42,570 bases of DNA from TMED27 sp050633165 (GCA_050633165.1 JBOEFZ010000049.1:1-42570), one strand, 5' to 3'. Shown: positions 24,239-33,572, numbered from the stretch's first letter. Notes: generated by a model from the sequence alone, not told the origin. Program-made: numbers and translations.

Positions 24239-25382
24239 GAGTGGCGAAAATATGCGCATAAAAAGCATGTCTACGCGGTGTTAAGGCATCCTTGGTGTAG
24301 CGCTGTGCGATTTCGAAATTACGTGTTGAATGCGCCTTTAAATCATCATCAAGCAAGCTCAATATATGCTGCGATAATGTTTTATGGTCGCCTTTTTTGT
24401 GGATAAGGCTATGGATAAGTAGCTCATCTGTTCCACCCGCATTGGAGGAAAGGGCAGGGCACCCGCGTGACATGGATTCAATCAAAGCCCTTGGTAGGCC
24501 TTCATGGTAGCTAGGCTGCAAATAAATATCGATATCGTCCAACCACCCCAAAACGGCCTCACCACCCGGCAACGTCCCATCGAACCGTACGTGTGGATAA
24601 AGCCCAAGCCCTTGAATAAGCGACGCCCATTTTCCCGGATCACCTTGCCCCAAAATCCGCAGCTCGAAATCACCTATCTGATCTTTTATCCGCGCAAGCG
24701 CCTTTAACGCCACCGGAAGCCCTTTGAGATGGTTGGTATGATTGCCGATAAGGCCGAAAATGATTTTATCCGGCGCAGGCTTGCTTAAACGGTTTTGAAG
24801 CACATTATCATCCGGTCGCGCAATTTCGACATTTGATGCATGCTCGCATTGACGCGCATTCGGATATCGCTTTTGCAAGAAATTCTGTGTCACGGATAGC
24901 ACAGCATCCGCATGTTTCACCATATGCCGCGCACGCAGATATTTGATAGGGGCGTACAGCTTTCCAATCAACGAACCATGATACCATGTATGATCAAACG
25001 CGCATCCGGACATCTCCACCACATAAGGTGTACGTGTCCGCCGCGCCGCTTTTGCCGCCATCATGCCAAATTCGACAGGGCCACGAATGATGACAATATC
25101 GGCGGCCTGAACCTCCGCCAGAATGTGGCGATAAATCTTCCTCGCGCCAAAGATACGTTTGAAGGGCGTATTGATATTTTCCAGCAAGCAAAAGGAAACA
25201 TTCGCACCCGATGATAATTCCGGCGTGCCGTCCTTCGCATTTTTGGCACGCCCAATCACACGCACAGCATCACAATGCGGCAAATACCGATCCCGCCACA
25301 ACGCATACGGAAACGCGCCATAACTAAACACAGTATCGCCGTCATCAAAATAATACGTATCGTGGCAAAAGAGGGCTTTCAT
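24228..25382 (-). CDS. Glycosyltransferase, GT4-like (GT-B fold)
   Basis: The 384-aa protein has the GT4 C-terminal domain starting near 208 with IIFGLIGNHTNHLKGLPVALKAL. It has the E-x7-E type motif YHEGLPRALIESMSRG at about 296-311 and the SSNAGGTDELL loop after it. The N-terminal domain has an IIRGPVEFGMMAAKAA helix. It starts 54 bases after the end of the MBL hydrolase gene, on the same strand, and may be read through from that operon. Donor and acceptor are unknown. Several DnaA-box-like sequences lie inside or near this gene. Confidence 0.86.
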   Translation of the reverse strand: MKALFCHDTYYFDDGDTVFSYGAFPYALWRDRYLPHCDAVRVIGRAKNAKDGTPELSSGANVSFCLLENINTPFKRIFGARKIYRHILAEVQAADIVIIRGPVEFGMMAAKAARRTRTPYVVEMSGCAFDHTWYHGSLIGKLYAPIKYLRARHMVKHADAVLSVTQNFLQKRYPNARQCEHASNVEIARPDDNVLQNRLSKPAPDKIIFGLIGNHTNHLKGLPVALKALARIKDQIGDFELRILGQGDPGKWASLIQGLGLYPHVRFDGTLPGGEAVLGWLDDIDIYLQPSYHEGLPRALIESMSRGCPALSSNAGGTDELLIHSLIHKKGDHKTLSQHILSLLDDDLKAHSTRNFEIAQRYTKDALTPRRHAFYAHIFATLKD

Positions 25383-25436
25383 AGAATAACAATAGAAAAA
25401 GTGATAATGTATATTATGGAAAACAATGCTGCGTCT

Positions 25437-26237
25437 TTAAGCAATATGCTCATTCACAACCATGCCATCATAGCATGGTGCAAAGCCTGCTGGAAGATCG
25501 TTTAGCAGGCTTTGATAGTCGGCGGACAATGATAAGCTGCTTAAAAATACATTCTCGGCCTTAATGCGATCATTCAGCGCGATGATTTTATCGAGCGATG
25601 CGTGAACCGCATTGTTGTTGTCTTTATATGCCGCGCAATCGACGATCCATGTGCGAATGCCGCGTAAGGTTTCAATTGCCGTATCATTAAGGTCAAGGAT
25701 ATCAATGCTATAGGCCGTATCGCCAAATCGATAACCAAGTGACATGCAGCTGCCGTGGTCTTGTTTGAATGGTATAAATTCGATGTCGCCGATCTGCTGT
25801 ACGTGTCCAAATTGATCGTCAGAAATGATATTTTTTTGCACAATCGGGGGGTAAATTTCGTGATTTCCGCCTTTAAATAGATAGTAAAAGCGGCTCTCTA
25901 GCTCGTTTAGCGTGATTTCATTGCTATATATGGGCATAAATTCCTTTTTGTTGCGGAATTTCAGCACGCGTAGCTCATCCATGCCGATAACATGGTCGCT
26001 ATGTTGGTGTGTGTAGAGTACGGCATTGATATTGTTTATGTTTTCGCGGTTTAGCTGGTTACGAAAATCGGGGCCGGTATCGATTACAAGTGTTGTCTCA
26101 TCCGATTGCACTAGCAAAGAAGAACGCGTACGCCTGTTTTTTGGCTCCTTAGGGTCGCAATCACCCCAAAAATTCCCGATCGCCGGAACGCCCGTGGAAT
26201 TACCGCAGCCTAAAATCGTGAATTTAAGCGTACTCAT
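25437..26237 (-). CDS. MBL-fold metallo-hydrolase (PhnP-like)
   Basis: The 266-aa protein has the metallo-beta-lactamase metal motif T-H77-Q-H79-S-D81-H82, preceded by VIDTGPDFRNQL, and later histidines in FKQDHGS and the final part. The N-terminal GCGNSTGVPAI and the CDPKEPKNRRTRSSLLV stretch match the PhnP and tRNase Z-like subgroup that in alphaproteobacteria follows metG and tatD. Members can hydrolyse cyclic phosphodiesters, but the substrate here is unknown. The ATG overlaps the tatD stop by four bases (ATGA). Confidence 0.88.
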   Translation of the reverse strand: MSTLKFTILGCGNSTGVPAIGNFWGDCDPKEPKNRRTRSSLLVQSDETTLVIDTGPDFRNQLNRENINNINAVLYTHQHSDHVIGMDELRVLKFRNKKEFMPIYSNEITLNELESRFYYLFKGGNHEIYPPIVQKNIISDDQFGHVQQIGDIEFIPFKQDHGSCMSLGYRFGDTAYSIDILDLNDTAIETLRGIRTWIVDCAAYKDNNNAVHASLDKIIALNDRIKAENVFLSSLSLSADYQSLLNDLPAGFAPCYDGMVVNEHIA

Positions 26238-27034
26238 GACAATTTAGCCCGATCAAAAAGTCGAAAAAAGTTTTCCGTCGTTTTATCCGCAAACTTATCC
26301 ACAGGTACATCCAGCAGATCCGCCAAAAATTCACCCGTATAATGCACATAAGACGGACGATTCATCTTCCCGCGATGCGGCACGGGAGCAAGGAAAGGCG
26401 CATCGGTTTCCACGAGAATCCGATCTTGCGGAATTTTCTTCGCAACCTCTTGTAATTCCGTAGATTTCTTGAATGTTACAATGCCGGAAAAGGAGACATA
26501 AAACCCCCACTCCAAGGCACGCATCGCAAGGTGCTCCGCGCTACTAAAGCAATGCAAAACGCCGCGCAGCTCCCCTACTCCGCCCGCCATTTCATCCTCG
26601 ATAATGCGGATTGTATCTTCCTCCGCCTCGCGTGTATGCACGATGAGCGGTAAGCCAGTACGCGTGCAGGCTCGGATATGTTTGCGGAAGGAGGCTTCCT
26701 GCAAATCACGCGGGCTATGTTCATAGAAATAATCAAGGCCGCTCTCCCCTATTCCCAAAATATTGGGATCGGATTGCGCGAGGCGTACAAGTTCATCCTC
26801 GCTAATGGCCTGTTCCTCCGTCGCGCCAGCATCATGTGGATGCGTCCCAACCGTGCACCAGACATTATTATGCGCCCGCGCAATGCTCAAAACCTCGTCA
26901 AATTCATCCGAAATCCGGCAATTGATCGTGACGCAACCACCAATATCATGATCGGCAAAATCGGAAATTAGCGCCTCTGGCGTACAGCCCTCATTCCGGC
27001 TGTGATTAAGGTGGCAGTGGCTATCAATCCACAT
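26234..27034 (-). CDS. tatD: TatD family hydrolase (metal-dependent DNase-like)
   Basis: The protein begins MWIDSHCHLNH with metal ligands H6 and H8. Later it has ILGIGESGLDYFYEHS, containing the metal-binding glutamate, PLIVHTREAEED and LVETDAPFLAPVPHRG. Length is 266 aa from ATG 27034. A longer reading from 27061 adds nine residues lying inside metG and is unlikely. TatD enzymes are magnesium-dependent nucleases with a TIM barrel. The start is just after the metG stop (TAA, one base, ATG). Confidence 0.93.
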   Translation of the reverse strand: MWIDSHCHLNHSRNEGCTPEALISDFADHDIGGCVTINCRISDEFDEVLSIARAHNNVWCTVGTHPHDAGATEEQAISEDELVRLAQSDPNILGIGESGLDYFYEHSPRDLQEASFRKHIRACTRTGLPLIVHTREAEEDTIRIIEDEMAGGVGELRGVLHCFSSAEHLAMRALEWGFYVSFSGIVTFKKSTELQEVAKKIPQDRILVETDAPFLAPVPHRGKMNRPSYVHYTGEFLADLLDVPVDKFADKTTENFFRLFDRAKLS

Positions 27035-27035
27035 T

Positions 27036-28598
27036 TTACGCACCCTCTTCTTCCTCGACAATGCGGGGGAATACGCCTTCGGGCTTATCGATGCTCACGC
27101 CGCTTTTTAATGGTGTGCCGAGCGCGGCGAAATCACGCGCATCTGCATCGATTTTAAGCTGATCCAAAATCCGCCCTGCCGCATCCGGCGTGACATAGGA
27201 CACCATAATCGCAAGGCAGCGAATGACTTCGGCCAATACGTACAGCACCTCTTTCATTCGCTCCGGATTCTCCTTCTTAAGCTTCCAAGGCTCCTGCGCA
27301 TCGATATATCCGTTCGCATCGGATACAAGCCGCCAAATCTCCTCCAATGCGCGATGAATCTTAACACCATCCATATGCTCACGCACAAGCGCAACAGTCT
27401 CTTCCTGCGCCCGTTTCAACAACGCCTCATCCTCCGCCGTACGTGTGGATAACTCCGGTATAAGTCCATCGCAGTTTTTATAAATCATCGACAATGTACG
27501 TTGCGCCAAATTCCCAAGACCATTCGCCAAATCCGCATTAATCCGCAGAACCGCTTGCTCATGGCTAAAGTTTCCATCCTGCCCATGCGGGATTTCACGC
27601 ATCAAAAAGTAACGAATTTGATCAAGGCCGTATGTATCCACAAGCGTTTGCGGCGCAACAACATTCCCCACCGATTTGGACATTTTCTGCCCCTGCACAT
27701 TGATAAAGCCATGCGCAAAAATCGCCTTTGGCAGGTCAATCCCCGCCGCCATCAAAAACGCGGGCCAGTAGACCGCATGAAAACGAATAATATCCTTACC
27801 AATCACATGATAATCCGCCGGCCAATGCGTCTTATAAAGCGCGGCATCCGTATCCGGATAGCCAAGCGCGGTAATATAATTGGTCAGCGCATCAAGCCAC
27901 ACATACATGACGTGATCTTCATCATCCGGCACAGGAATCCCCCAATGAAGCCGCGATTTATGGCGGGAAATTGAAAGGTCGCGCAAGCCACCTTTGAGGA
28001 AGCTAATAATCTCGTTCCGGCGGCTTGCGGGCTGGATTAGCTCGGGGCGCTCATCATATAGCGTCAATAATTTATCCGTATATTCCGAGAGTTTGAAGAA
28101 ATAGCTCTCCTCCTCTACCCATTCCACGGGCGTCCCGTTCGGGCTTAATTTGCCCCCTGTCGCGGGATCTTTTTGCAATTCCTCTTCGGTGAAGTAGCCC
28201 TCTTCGCGTACCGAATACCATCCTTCATATTTCCCGAGGTAAATATCGCCATTATCTTTCAAGCGTTTCCACAATGCCTTGGCGGCGGCATAATGCCGGT
28301 CTTCGGTTGTGCGGATAAAATCATCGTTGGAAATATTCAACATTTTCGCCAAATTCACAAACCCCGCCGCATTCTTATCGGCGAATTCTTGCGCGCTCAT
28401 GCCGTTCGCCTCGGCAGTCTTGGCGACCTTTTCCCCATGCTCATCCGTGCCGGTTAAAAAATGCACGTCATAGCCATCGAGCCGTTTAAACCGCGCAATT
28501 ACATCGGTCAAAATCTGCTCATAAGCATGCCCCAAATGCGGCGCACCATTTACATAGGAAATCGCGGTTGTAATATAAAAAGGTGTCTTGTCCGGCAT
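27036..28598 (-). CDS. metG: Methionyl-tRNA synthetase
   Basis: The 520-aa enzyme charges initiator and elongator tRNA-Met. The HIGH-type motif is PHLGHAYE at residues 20-27, and the KMSKS motif is at about 302 in NVQGQKMSKSVGNV. The anticodon-binding helical domain covers the last 150 residues. It is the short form without the C-terminal EMAP-like dimer domain, common in alphaproteobacteria. It lies between holB and tatD in a minus-strand operon. The gap to holB is 18 bases. Confidence 0.97.
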   Translation of the reverse strand: MPDKTPFYITTAISYVNGAPHLGHAYEQILTDVIARFKRLDGYDVHFLTGTDEHGEKVAKTAEANGMSAQEFADKNAAGFVNLAKMLNISNDDFIRTTEDRHYAAAKALWKRLKDNGDIYLGKYEGWYSVREEGYFTEEELQKDPATGGKLSPNGTPVEWVEEESYFFKLSEYTDKLLTLYDERPELIQPASRRNEIISFLKGGLRDLSISRHKSRLHWGIPVPDDEDHVMYVWLDALTNYITALGYPDTDAALYKTHWPADYHVIGKDIIRFHAVYWPAFLMAAGIDLPKAIFAHGFINVQGQKMSKSVGNVVAPQTLVDTYGLDQIRYFLMREIPHGQDGNFSHEQAVLRINADLANGLGNLAQRTLSMIYKNCDGLIPELSTRTAEDEALLKRAQEETVALVREHMDGVKIHRALEEIWRLVSDANGYIDAQEPWKLKKENPERMKEVLYVLAEVIRCLAIMVSYVTPDAAGRILDQLKIDADARDFAALGTPLKSGVSIDKPEGVFPRIVEEEEGA

Positions 28599-28616
28599 AA
28601 AACTCTCTTGTGCTTG

Positions 28617-29726
28617 TTAAGCATAAATAATCTGGAAAGCCTTCAAAACCGCTTGTTTTTTATCCAGATTAGCACGCTCACATGTTTCAAAATTCTGTTC
28701 TAGTTTCTCACAGATTTCGAGCAGCCGCGCAAGAGAAGAGTTTTCCAACATTACCGATAATGGCGCTTCGTTCAAACTGGCGGGGGAAAGTGCCCGCCCC
28801 CGCGCCTTGGCAAAGCTCAATGTTTTGAATAGCCAACGCATGATTTGCGTAAAGGCTTTGTAATCATTGGATTTGGCGATCGTATCGGAAAAATGATGGA
28901 TTTTCACCCAATCGGGCGCATCGCCGAGAAAAGCGATCACACTCTCCAGCATCTCCAAACCGCCCTCTTCCAATATGCCTAACGCCTGTCCAAATGAGCC
29001 TTCCGCCATCGCCGCCAAGGTTTCCCCCTGATACGGGTCGATATAATGCCCCTTTTGCGTTAAAAGATCGGTAATTACATCGGGCGTAAGGGTTTGGCAG
29101 TTGAGCGTACGTGTCCGTGAACGAATAGTGGGGATGAGCGCGCCAATCCGGTGTGTGATGAGGATAATCATGGTTTGCTTCGGCGGTTCTTCCAAAATCT
29201 TCAGCAAAGCATTTTGCGCATTGCGGTTCATCGTATCCGCATCATCAATAATTACAACGCGCCAGCCGCCCTCGCTCGCGGTTCTGCGTAAAAACGGCTC
29301 AACTTTGCGCAGCTCCGCCACAGGCAGGGTTTCTTGCGTTTTGTTCTTTGTCGCATCATAAACCCGCTCAATCGTGAGCAAGTCGGGATGCCCGCCCGAG
29401 GCGACGAGGCGAAACGCCTTGCTCTGAGGATCGACCTCAAGCGTGTTTTCGATGGGCGCGCCGCTAAATAAAAAGCGTGCAAGACGATAGGCGAGCGTCG
29501 CCTTCCCCACGCCCTTTTGCCCCGCAAGGATGAGGCCGTGCGGCACACGTCCGGTATGGAGAAGCTCGATCAAGGTTTGCTCCGCCGCCTCTTGTCCGAT
29601 GCAAAATGGCATGGTGCGGGGATGTTCGAAAAGAACAGGCCCATCATCGGCAAGCGGTGTAGAAGCCGGAAGCGCTTCACCGCCCTCCTCCGCTTCCTCG
29701 ACAATCGGCTCACCAAATAAATCCAT
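28617..29726 (-). CDS. holB: DNA polymerase III delta' subunit
   Basis: Delta' is the stator of the clamp loader. The 369-aa protein has an N-terminal acidic part (about 1-40), the P-loop-like GQKGVGKATLAYRLARF at about 69-85, the Walker B-like WRVVIIDDADTMN near 155, and an SRT motif at about 207 in the position of the SRC motif. The zinc-binding cysteines found in many clamp-loader ATPases are not evident, and delta' often lacks ATPase activity anyway. Its start immediately follows the tmk stop. It lies between tmk and metG, a frequent order. Confidence 0.92.
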   Translation of the reverse strand: MDLFGEPIVEEAEEGGEALPASTPLADDGPVLFEHPRTMPFCIGQEAAEQTLIELLHTGRVPHGLILAGQKGVGKATLAYRLARFLFSGAPIENTLEVDPQSKAFRLVASGGHPDLLTIERVYDATKNKTQETLPVAELRKVEPFLRRTASEGGWRVVIIDDADTMNRNAQNALLKILEEPPKQTMIILITHRIGALIPTIRSRTRTLNCQTLTPDVITDLLTQKGHYIDPYQGETLAAMAEGSFGQALGILEEGGLEMLESVIAFLGDAPDWVKIHHFSDTIAKSNDYKAFTQIMRWLFKTLSFAKARGRALSPASLNEAPLSVMLENSSLARLLEICEKLEQNFETCERANLDKKQAVLKAFQIIYA

Positions 29727-30374
29727 CTACCCCAACCTTGTTAAAGTAGTTTTTAAAATATCTTGCGCTACCGTCTCTAAATCCTGCGCCGCATCAATAA
29801 CATGGCATCGCTGCGGGTTATTCTTTGCGATACTCAAAAATCCTTGGCGCAAACGTTCATGAAACGTCATATCCATTGCCTCGAAACGATCTTCTTTTTG
29901 CTTGATCGCCAAGGCTTCGGCCGCCAAGCGCCGCTCTGATCGCTCGAGCCCTACCGTTGGATCAATATCCAAAATAAAGGTCAAATCCGGTTCTAACCCG
30001 CCAAGCGTTGTTTCTTTTAGGCTCTCAATCACATCCAGATCGAAATCATGACCATAGCCCTGATACGCGCGGGTGGAATCGGTGAAGCGGTCGCAAATCA
30101 CGATGCTGCCATCCTTAATCGCCGGCAGGATCGTTTTTTCCACCAACATGACGCGGGCGGCAAAAAACAGCAGCGTCTCGGCCATTGGCGTCCAGTTCCC
30201 GCCATCCCGTTGTACCAATAAATCCCGAATACGTTCCGATTCCGGTGTGCCGCCTGGTTCCCGCGTTGTCACAACCTTATGTCCGGCCTCGGTCAGGCTT
30301 TGCGCAAGGCGATTGATTTGGCTGGTCTTACCTGCGCCCTCACCGCCCTCGAATGTGATGAATAATCCTGCCAT
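29727..30374 (-). CDS. tmk: Thymidylate kinase
   Basis: Tmk phosphorylates dTMP to dTDP. The 215-aa protein has the P-loop FEGGEGAGKTSQ at residues 8-19, the TREPGGTPESERIRDLL region at about 37-53 and the CDRFTDSTRAYQG motif near 93-105. The LID region near 145-165 has several arginines. The start is three bases after the dacA stop, and its own stop abuts holB. Confidence 0.97.
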   Translation of the reverse strand: MAGLFITFEGGEGAGKTSQINRLAQSLTEAGHKVVTTREPGGTPESERIRDLLVQRDGGNWTPMAETLLFFAARVMLVEKTILPAIKDGSIVICDRFTDSTRAYQGYGHDFDLDVIESLKETTLGGLEPDLTFILDIDPTVGLERSERRLAAEALAIKQKEDRFEAMDMTFHERLRQGFLSIAKNNPQRCHVIDAAQDLETVAQDILKTTLTRLG

Positions 30375-30377
30375 ATC

Positions 30378-31502
30378 CTATCGCCCGATAACCAATTGCT
30401 TGCCATTAGCAATGGCTCGCTTAAAGAATCCAAGCTTTTCAACGTCGCTCGCGGCATAAAGCGCTGCGCTCACTGGCTGCATATCCGGTGGGGTGATAGT
30501 CAGCGTGCCGACCTTCGTCCCCGCCGCGACAGGTGCGGAAATGGGCGTATTAAACTGCACCTCAACCTTAATCTCGTCATCCGCGTTGCGGGGTAGGATC
30601 ATGGCAATATCTTCTTTCAAAACCGCCTCGACATGCGCTTGCTTACCAAGCACAACAGGAACAGATTTCACAGCCTCACCCGCCGTGAAGACCGTTTCCT
30701 TTTTGAAGTTTGCCATGCCCCATGAGAGCAGCTTTTTCGATTCTTGCGCGCGCGCCTTGGTGCTATCCAAACCGTTCACGACCATGATCACGCGCCGCCC
30801 ATCCGGTGCAACGCCCGATCCAATCAGACCAAATCCGCCCGCATCCGTATGCCCCGTCTTAATCCCGTCCGCGCCGATATTTTGATAAAGCAGCGGATTG
30901 CGGTTTGGCTGCTTGATATCATTATAGGTAAATTCTTTCTCCGCGTAATAGCCGTAATATTCAGGAAAATTTACAATCAACGCCCGTCCTAATTTTGCCA
31001 AATCCTTGGCTGTTGAATAATGGTTATCATCGGGCCAGCCGCTAGCATTTACAAAATTACTGTCCTTCATGCCAAGCTTGCCCGCAATCTCGTTCAAACG
31101 AATGGCAAAAGCCTCTTCCCCGCCCGATAGCCCCTCAGCCAGCACAATCGTCGCATCATTCCCCGATTGGATAATCACCCCGCGAATAAGGTCCTCGATT
31201 TTAACATCCTTATTAACCTCGACGAACATCTTCGATCCGCCCTTACGCCATGCTTTCTCACTCACACGGAAGGTGTCGGTCAGTGCGATTTGCCCACTCT
31301 TTAGCGCTTCGAAGACCGCATACATACTGATGACCTTACTCATCGAAGATGTAGGCATCCGTTGATCGGCATTCTTGGCATACAAGACCGCGCCTGTTTC
31401 ATAATCAATGAGAATAACTTGCTTCGCCGCCGTTTGCGGTTGCATAGCCATAGCCGGAAAGGAAAAAGCCACCAAAAGGAATAAGCATAAAAAATGTTTC
31501 AT
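30378..31502 (-). CDS. dacA: D-alanyl-D-alanine carboxypeptidase (PBP5/6 family)
   Basis: The enzyme trims the terminal D-alanine of peptidoglycan pentapeptides in the periplasm. The 374-aa protein has a signal peptide (residues 1-19, ending FPAMA), the catalytic S53-M-S-K56, the SGN motif in QSGNDA near 116, and KTG in IKTGHTDAGGFGL near 216. The C-terminal beta-rich domain (about 270-374) ends with a basic amphipathic stretch for membrane attachment. I prefer ATG 31502; a GTG at 31523 would add seven residues ahead of the signal peptide. The gene is 43 bases downstream of rlpA. Confidence 0.95.
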   Translation of the reverse strand: MKHFLCLFLLVAFSFPAMAMQPQTAAKQVILIDYETGAVLYAKNADQRMPTSSMSKVISMYAVFEALKSGQIALTDTFRVSEKAWRKGGSKMFVEVNKDVKIEDLIRGVIIQSGNDATIVLAEGLSGGEEAFAIRLNEIAGKLGMKDSNFVNASGWPDDNHYSTAKDLAKLGRALIVNFPEYYGYYAEKEFTYNDIKQPNRNPLLYQNIGADGIKTGHTDAGGFGLIGSGVAPDGRRVIMVVNGLDSTKARAQESKKLLSWGMANFKKETVFTAGEAVKSVPVVLGKQAHVEAVLKEDIAMILPRNADDEIKVEVQFNTPISAPVAAGTKVGTLTITPPDMQPVSAALYAASDVEKLGFFKRAIANGKQLVIGR

Positions 31503-31544
31503 GCTGTCATTTAAACGCGTCACGCGCCGTGTTTCAACCGATCA

Positions 31545-32420
31545 TTACTCAACAATAATAATCGGTGCACTGATATTTTTGGTTTCGAGGCCGGCGACAA
31601 CTTGATTAGCCTCAGGCACACTTTCAAACGGGCCGAAGCGAACGCGATAGAACTGGCTGCCGTTCACATTGGCGGGCGATACATTTACCTGCCCCAAGGT
31701 CTGGAGCTGCCGCGCTAATGCATCGGCGCTCCCGCGTTGTCCAAATGATCCAGCCTGCACATAGATACCGGGGTCAAGTAAGGAGGCAACCTTCACCGGC
31801 TTTGGCGAGGGCAAGTGCGGCGTTTGCGCGGTTAAGGCAATGGGTTTTGTTTGTGGCTGAATCACCGGAGTGGGCTTATTAAGCGCAACCTCAAAACCCT
31901 GTGTTCCATGCCCTTGCTTGGCCAAATTCGCGACCTGACGGCTCGCATCACCAATCACCTCAACCCGCACCTGCGTTGTGCCATTTTGCTTAAACCCAAG
32001 CACTTCCGCCGCGCGCTCGGAAACATCCAAAATGCGGCCTTTACTAAACGGTCCACGGTCATTCACCCGCAGCACGGCATTGCGGCCATTGGCCAGATTC
32101 GTAACCCGAATAATCGATGGCATTTGCAATGTGCGGTGCGCGGCGGTCATCTCGAACTTATCAAATGTCTCGCCATTGGCTGTCATTTTTCCATGAAAAT
32201 TCGGCCCATACCACGACGCCTTTCCCGTTTCGGAATGGTTATATGTTTCGCGCGGCGTATAACGCTTGCCCGCAATCCGGTAGGAGCTACCAACCTTGAA
32301 ATAGCCCTTATCCTGCTTGTTATCTGTAATCGGCATTTGCTTGGCGACATGCGAAGCTAGCTCAATCTCCGCACAGGCGGAAACCATAAAAACACTTAAA
32401 AGCAGGAAGATTTTATTCAT
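31545..32420 (-). CDS. rlpA: RlpA-like septal ring lytic transglycosylase with SPOR domain (lipoprotein)
   Basis: The 291-aa protein starts with a lipoprotein signal with lipobox VSAC (C16). The double-psi beta-barrel covers about 66-155 (GKASWYGPNFHGKMTANGE, VNDRGPFSKGRILDVS). After a proline-rich linker, the SPOR domain covers about 213-291, which binds denuded glycan strands at the division septum. RlpA proteins cleave naked glycan or separate daughter cells. The stop is 42 bases before dacA, and the gene lies nine bases after the mltB-like gene. Confidence 0.92.
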   Translation of the reverse strand: MNKIFLLLSVFMVSACAEIELASHVAKQMPITDNKQDKGYFKVGSSYRIAGKRYTPRETYNHSETGKASWYGPNFHGKMTANGETFDKFEMTAAHRTLQMPSIIRVTNLANGRNAVLRVNDRGPFSKGRILDVSERAAEVLGFKQNGTTQVRVEVIGDASRQVANLAKQGHGTQGFEVALNKPTPVIQPQTKPIALTAQTPHLPSPKPVKVASLLDPGIYVQAGSFGQRGSADALARQLQTLGQVNVSPANVNGSQFYRVRFGPFESVPEANQVVAGLETKNISAPIIIVE

Positions 32421-32429
32421 ATCAAAAAC

Positions 32430-33389
32430 TCATCGGGCTATAGCATCGGCGATCATGCCGACAGAGGTCGCGAAATAAGTAGAGCGATTCCACTTCATAA
32501 TCACGCGATAGTTATTATACGCCAAATAAGCCGGCCCGCCAAGGCCATCCGGCGCAACGATGGATGCGCTCATATCCGGTGCATGGGGTAAATCGTCGCC
32601 ATTCGGCAAGCGCACACCCAAACGCTGCCAATAAGAAAGCGGTTTTTTGATGTCAAGTGAAGCTAGATTTTTGGAAAAGCCAGCAGGAAGCCTAACCGCC
32701 CTGCCCCATTTCTCATCCTCACGCCACCCGCTCTTGGAGAGGTAATTCGCGGTCGAGGCAAAAACATCCGGCAAGCTCGTCCAGATATCGCGCCGCCCAT
32801 CACCATTCCCATCAACAGCGAAAGAATGAAAGCTGCTCGGCATGAACTGGTTCTGCCCCATCGCGCCTGCCCATGACCCCTTCATATCCCGCGCGCCAAT
32901 ATGTCCGGCATCCAGAATCTTTAATGCATTCATAAGCTCTTTTCGGAAAAAAGCAGCCCGCCGCCCTTCATGGGCAAGCGTCGCGAGAGAATCAACAACC
33001 TTAAACCCGCCCGTATATTCACCGTAACTCGTCTCAACACCCCATAGTGCGACAATATACTGCGCCGGAACGCCGTATTTTTGCGCTGCCGCTTCCAATG
33101 CCGCCTTATGCTCCTGCATCAAAATGCGCCCTTTGCGAATGCGCGTATCACTAATCACCCGCTTTTTATATTTGGCAAATGTCATGCCGCCGCGTTCCGG
33201 TTGCTTACGGTCCAGCTCGATCACGCGGTCTATCGGCTTAATTCCGCTCAATGCTGCATTAATCGTGCCTTGGGATATGCCCTGCGCTGCTGCTTCTTGG
33301 CGGACACCGTTAAGCCATTGCTCGAACGGCTCGGCGGCATTGGCTGTCAAAGGGAGGGTGATAAACAGAATAAATAACAATATGCGCAT
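32430..33389 (-). CDS. Lytic murein transglycosylase, MltB-like
   Basis: The 319-aa protein has a signal peptide (1-19, LLFILFITLPLTANAA) and the MltB fold with E119 in ALWGVETSYGEYTGG as catalytic acid. Later it has AMGQNQFMPSSFHSFAVDGNGDGRRDIW and the substrate-binding NYRVIMKWNRSTYFATSVG near the end. MltB-type enzymes cut the glycan strand of peptidoglycan and form anhydro-muramic ends. There is no lipobox, so it is probably a soluble periplasmic form. It is the first gene of the minus-strand run that ends with the MBL hydrolase. About 90 bases separate it from the tRNA. Confidence 0.92.
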   Translation of the reverse strand: MRILLFILFITLPLTANAAEPFEQWLNGVRQEAAAQGISQGTINAALSGIKPIDRVIELDRKQPERGGMTFAKYKKRVISDTRIRKGRILMQEHKAALEAAAQKYGVPAQYIVALWGVETSYGEYTGGFKVVDSLATLAHEGRRAAFFRKELMNALKILDAGHIGARDMKGSWAGAMGQNQFMPSSFHSFAVDGNGDGRRDIWTSLPDVFASTANYLSKSGWREDEKWGRAVRLPAGFSKNLASLDIKKPLSYWQRLGVRLPNGDDLPHAPDMSASIVAPDGLGGPAYLAYNNYRVIMKWNRSTYFATSVGMIADAIAR

Positions 33390-33479
33390 AATTTTGCCTT
33401 CAAAAGAACATTTCCACTAGACAGACATATACAAAAATCGCTAAACCCTAAAGCGTTAATTTCAACCACCACTTACTGC

Positions 33480-33570
33480 GGACAGATGGCAGAGCGGTTG
33501 AATGCACCGGTCTTGAAAACCGGCAAGGGTTTATAGCCCTTCCAGGGTTCGAATCCCTGTCTGTCCGCCA
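33480..33570 (+). tRNA. tRNA-Ser (anticodon UGA)
   Basis: The 91-base gene folds into a class II tRNA. The acceptor stem is GGACAGA (33480-33486) paired with TCTGTCC (33560-33566), the discriminator base is G and CCA is encoded at 33568-33570. The anticodon loop is CTTGAAA with UGA at 33514-33516, and the long variable arm GGGTTTATAGCCC fits serine. The T-arm is CAGGG TTCGAAT CCCTG. It reads UCA and UCG-type codons. Its 3' end is repeated 120 bp downstream. Confidence 0.97.
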
Positions 33571-33572
33571 TT
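33549..33572 (+). repeat. Direct repeat copy 1: 3' end of tRNA-Ser
   Basis: TCGAATCCCTGTCTGTCCGC followed by CATT occurs here as the functional tRNA 3' end and again at 33669-33692. Identical 3' tRNA ends in tandem are the usual mark of site-specific integration, with this copy as the attachment site used by an integrase. Confidence 0.8.
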
